NCBI RefSeq assembly: GCF_009725985.1
Contig: NZ_RCNR01000006.1
Location: forward strand, 121,986 to 185,985
DNA: 64,000 nt
Direction of reading: 5' to 3'
Source: Zobellia amurskyensis
GTDB lineage: Bacteria; Bacteroidota; Bacteroidia; Flavobacteriales; Flavobacteriaceae
Each line of letters opens with the position of its first letter. Position 1 is the stretch's first letter. Shown in pieces: positions 62,174-64,000 of this stretch. The position numbers were made by a program, and so were the translations under genes. The notes under the pieces are model-generated. The model saw only the letters and a list, made by a program, of their open reading frames with translations, did no database searches and had not been told where the DNA came from.

Positions 62174-62942
62174 AACCACCTCTAATATCTAATAACCACT
62201 CATCAGGATTAATTTTTTTCCAACTATTTCTCGCTTTCTCTATTAAACTATTTAGGTATGCTTTATCAAATTTCGGATTATAGTCTATTAATTCTAAAAG
62301 CTTTAATGATTTAGGGTCTATTTCTCCTGTTTCAAGATTTTGAAGCCCTAGGGCTCTAACACCATATCTTTTATAAAGTAAATTTTCCTCTCTTTCTTTT
62401 AGAAATTCTTGACCTGTTTCTATTGCTAGATAACCATAGTCTTGAGTGTCCAGATGAATATTTGCTTTACTTTTTCCTCCCGCATCTCTAAGGACTCCAT
62501 AAAAATAAAGCTCAGCCTCAATCCATGTTTTTTCTGTCTGAATAAAACGGGTAGAAGGGTTTATGGTTAATTCGTAATCTTCTTTTAATGAAGTTTTGAT
62601 TTGAAATTCATAATTTTTCTGTCTCGATAGATTTTGAATATTTTCTATTGCTCTAGCAGTTTTTAACTCTAAGAAGTCTATTGAATTATTGGCTTGAACT
62701 TGAGATAAAATTGCACTAAAACCTATTATAGCCTGAATGGTAGTTTTGAATTTATGCCTAACAGACCCTTCCTCGATATCGTAAGTTATTATAGGTCTAT
62801 CTTTTTTATTATTTGGGTAAAGTAAATCCTCTACATTTTGCAGTATAGCTGCAATTTGTTTTATATCATAGTTCTCAGGGCTTAAATCTTTATGTCCCGA
62901 TTTGCCAACTACTCGGATTTCTATTTCTCCAATTTTATCCAC
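62163..62942 (-). CDS. Unrecognised 259-aa partner of the PIN protein
   Basis: I do not recognise a named family. The protein is soluble and alpha/beta, with an N-terminal basic strand (IEIRVVGKSGHKDL), a central segment YDIEEGSVRHKFKT near residue 54-67, a mildly hydrophobic helix (QAIIGFSAILSQV) near 70-82, and a C-terminal helical end (WKKINPDEWLLDIRGGYEA). The only fitting start is GTG at 62942; upstream in frame is a stop. A TACATTTG box ends four bases before the GTG. It overlaps the PIN gene by 11 nt. Both genes are visibly more AT-rich than their neighbours. Role as antitoxin or sensor is inference from arrangement only. Confidence 0.7.
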   Translation of the reverse strand: MDKIGEIEIRVVGKSGHKDLSPENYDIKQIAAILQNVEDLLYPNNKKDRPIITYDIEEGSVRHKFKTTIQAIIGFSAILSQVQANNSIDFLELKTARAIENIQNLSRQKNYEFQIKTSLKEDYELTINPSTRFIQTEKTWIEAELYFYGVLRDAGGKSKANIHLDTQDYGYLAIETGQEFLKEREENLLYKRYGVRALGLQNLETGEIDPKSLKLLELIDYNPKFDKAYLNSLIEKARNSWKKINPDEWLLDIRGGYEA

Positions 62943-62946
62943 GATT

Positions 62947-62954
62947 CAAATGTA
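62947..62954 (-). promoter_or_regulatory. -7 box TACATTTG four bases before the GTG start at 62942
   Basis: The minus strand reads TACATTTG, AATC, GTG. The same four-base spacing occurs at the M23 and holB genes. Confidence 0.4.
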
Positions 62955-63079
62955 CAAATAATTGATTTAGACTATAACCTTCATTTTTTGTAAATGTTGT
63001 ATACCACAGAGCTTTACCACTTTTCCCATATCCAAAAACAAATACTTTATATCATAGTTCTCTAAATGTAAGTAAAAAC

Positions 63080-63943
63080 TTAAAAATACCGCTGCAATAT
63101 TTCCGTAACCGAAGCCTTATAAGAATTTCCAAAAAGGTTTAAATGCACTAAGAGATAGTAAAGTTGGTAAATATCTATTCGTTCTTTTTCATTACCAATT
63201 GGCGCAAAATGTTCTTGATAGGCATTATAGAAAGAAGCACCAAAACCTCCAAAGAGCCGGGTCATGGCCAAATCTACTTCATGATGGCCAAAATACACCG
63301 CGGGGTCTATTAAATAAGGGGTGCCATTATTTGATATAAGATAATTTCCGCTCCATAAATCGCCATGTAATAAAGATGGTTTTGTGTTCGGAAATAGCTG
63401 GCCACACCTTTGTAATAGTTTAGACTCCGTAGGAACTTCGTTATTATTAAGCTTACCCGCCACTTTTGCCAGTTGCAATTGGGGCGCCAGTCGTTCTTTC
63501 ACATAGAACTCCGCCCAATCCAGATGATTGGAATTGGACTGCTCAAGATTGCCAATATAATTGTCCGTGGAAAACCCAAATTCGTCTTGTGTAGCATTAT
63601 GGTGCAATGCAGCCAGCTGATGACCCAAAAGTTCAAAGTCGGTTTCTGTGGGCCGTTTAGGCTCAATTTAATCCATCACCAAAAAACCACCCTTTTCTAA
63701 AGTTTCACACAACAAAATATTCGGTACGCTTATGGTTTTGGATTGGGCAATAGCCTGCAAGCCCATTTTTTCGGCCTTAAACAGTTCATACCCGTTTTCC
63801 CCATGATTAATTTTACAAAAAAAACGTTCCGTTTCGGTCTCGAGTAAGTAGGCTTCGGAAATATCACCCCCAGAAACGGATTGGATACGCTCAATATTCA
63901 CACAGAGCAAATAGGCAATATGTTCCTTTAGATGTTTATCCAC
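63080..63943 (-). pseudogene. Fructosamine kinase family gene split by an in-frame stop
   Basis: Reading from the GTG at 63943, the frame gives the N-terminal lobe of a fructosamine/ketosamine-3-kinase (SGGDISEAYLLET, then FFCKINHG with the ATP-site Lys) up to GGFLVMD. A TAA follows at 63668-63670, and the same frame continues without shift as IEPKRPTETDFELL and the whole C-terminal lobe, including LLHGDLWSGNYL (catalytic loop) and YLIDPAVYFGHHEVDLAM (metal loop). The joined length, 287 residues, is that of an intact family member. Homologues have an aromatic residue here, so one base change (TAT or TAC to TAA) explains it. It is a recent nonsense mutation or a sequence error. Confidence 0.85.
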
Positions 63944-64000
63944 GTTACTAAGTGTATGACATTAACAATGACTTTTTCAATCCAAGGCAAAAGCAATAAT

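Noticed and set aside
1..64000. CRISPR array, insertion sequence or rRNA operon
   Set aside because: I saw no regularly spaced short repeats, no transposase frame and no rRNA-like sequence; the only long repeat array is coding (sprB).

Overview
The window comes from a Flavobacteriaceae-type Bacteroidota chromosome. The evidence is a complete sprC-sprD-sprB-sprF gliding/type IX secretion operon, several flavobacterial families of unknown function (DUF4837, DUF4175, DUF6327, and probably DUF6747 and DUF6909), the Bacteroidota promoter element TAnnTTTG in front of many genes, a tRNA gene without an encoded CCA end, and AT-rich intergenic DNA. A marine gliding genus near Zobellia or Maribacter is a guess only.

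Layout. 1-7.2 kb, minus strand: a surface-polysaccharide block (M23 peptidase, GH3-like protein, DUF6909-like protein, Wzz-like protein, rmlB, rmlA and the first codons of rmlC). 7.4-18.7 kb: tatA, a PorE-like OmpA lipid/peptidoglycan-anchoring protein, small envelope proteins, a LysM lytic transglycosylase with a DUF4837 lipoprotein, pgk, holB, DoxX, an OmpH-like protein and a methyltransferase. 18.7-25.3 kb: a decayed gene, then DUF4175-ybeY-mnmG with two parS-like ParB sites on either side of mnmG, one of them forming the last codons of ybeY. 25.4-31.1 kb: gltX, an SPFH protein, a small three-gene envelope/stress operon (YtxH, holin-like, DUF6327) and glnS.

31.3-51.3 kb is the centrepiece: the sprCDBF operon with very tight gene spacing. 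SprB is a giant cell-surface adhesin of about 4,856 residues made of roughly 39 Ig-like SprB repeats. These repeats show a higher-order period of seven repeats, and one repeat is interrupted by a jelly-roll-like domain. SprD carries two copies of a SPOR-like module that also occurs in the PorE-like OmpA protein at 8-10.5 kb.

51.4-57.8 kb: folB, tRNA-Cys, a LysE exporter, an adhesin-like DUF2807 protein, rnr, a 650-bp AT-rich divergent region with DnaA-box-like words and an iterated 8-mer, rpiB, a possible small gene and a GNAT acetyltransferase. 57.8-64 kb is accessory: a PD-(D/E)XK-like small protein, a probable type II restriction-modification pair (C5 methyltransferase plus endonuclease), an SH3/NlpC-P60 lipoprotein, a PIN-domain protein overlapping a 259-aa partner (a candidate toxin-antitoxin-like pair), and a fructosamine-kinase-family gene split by one in-frame stop codon.
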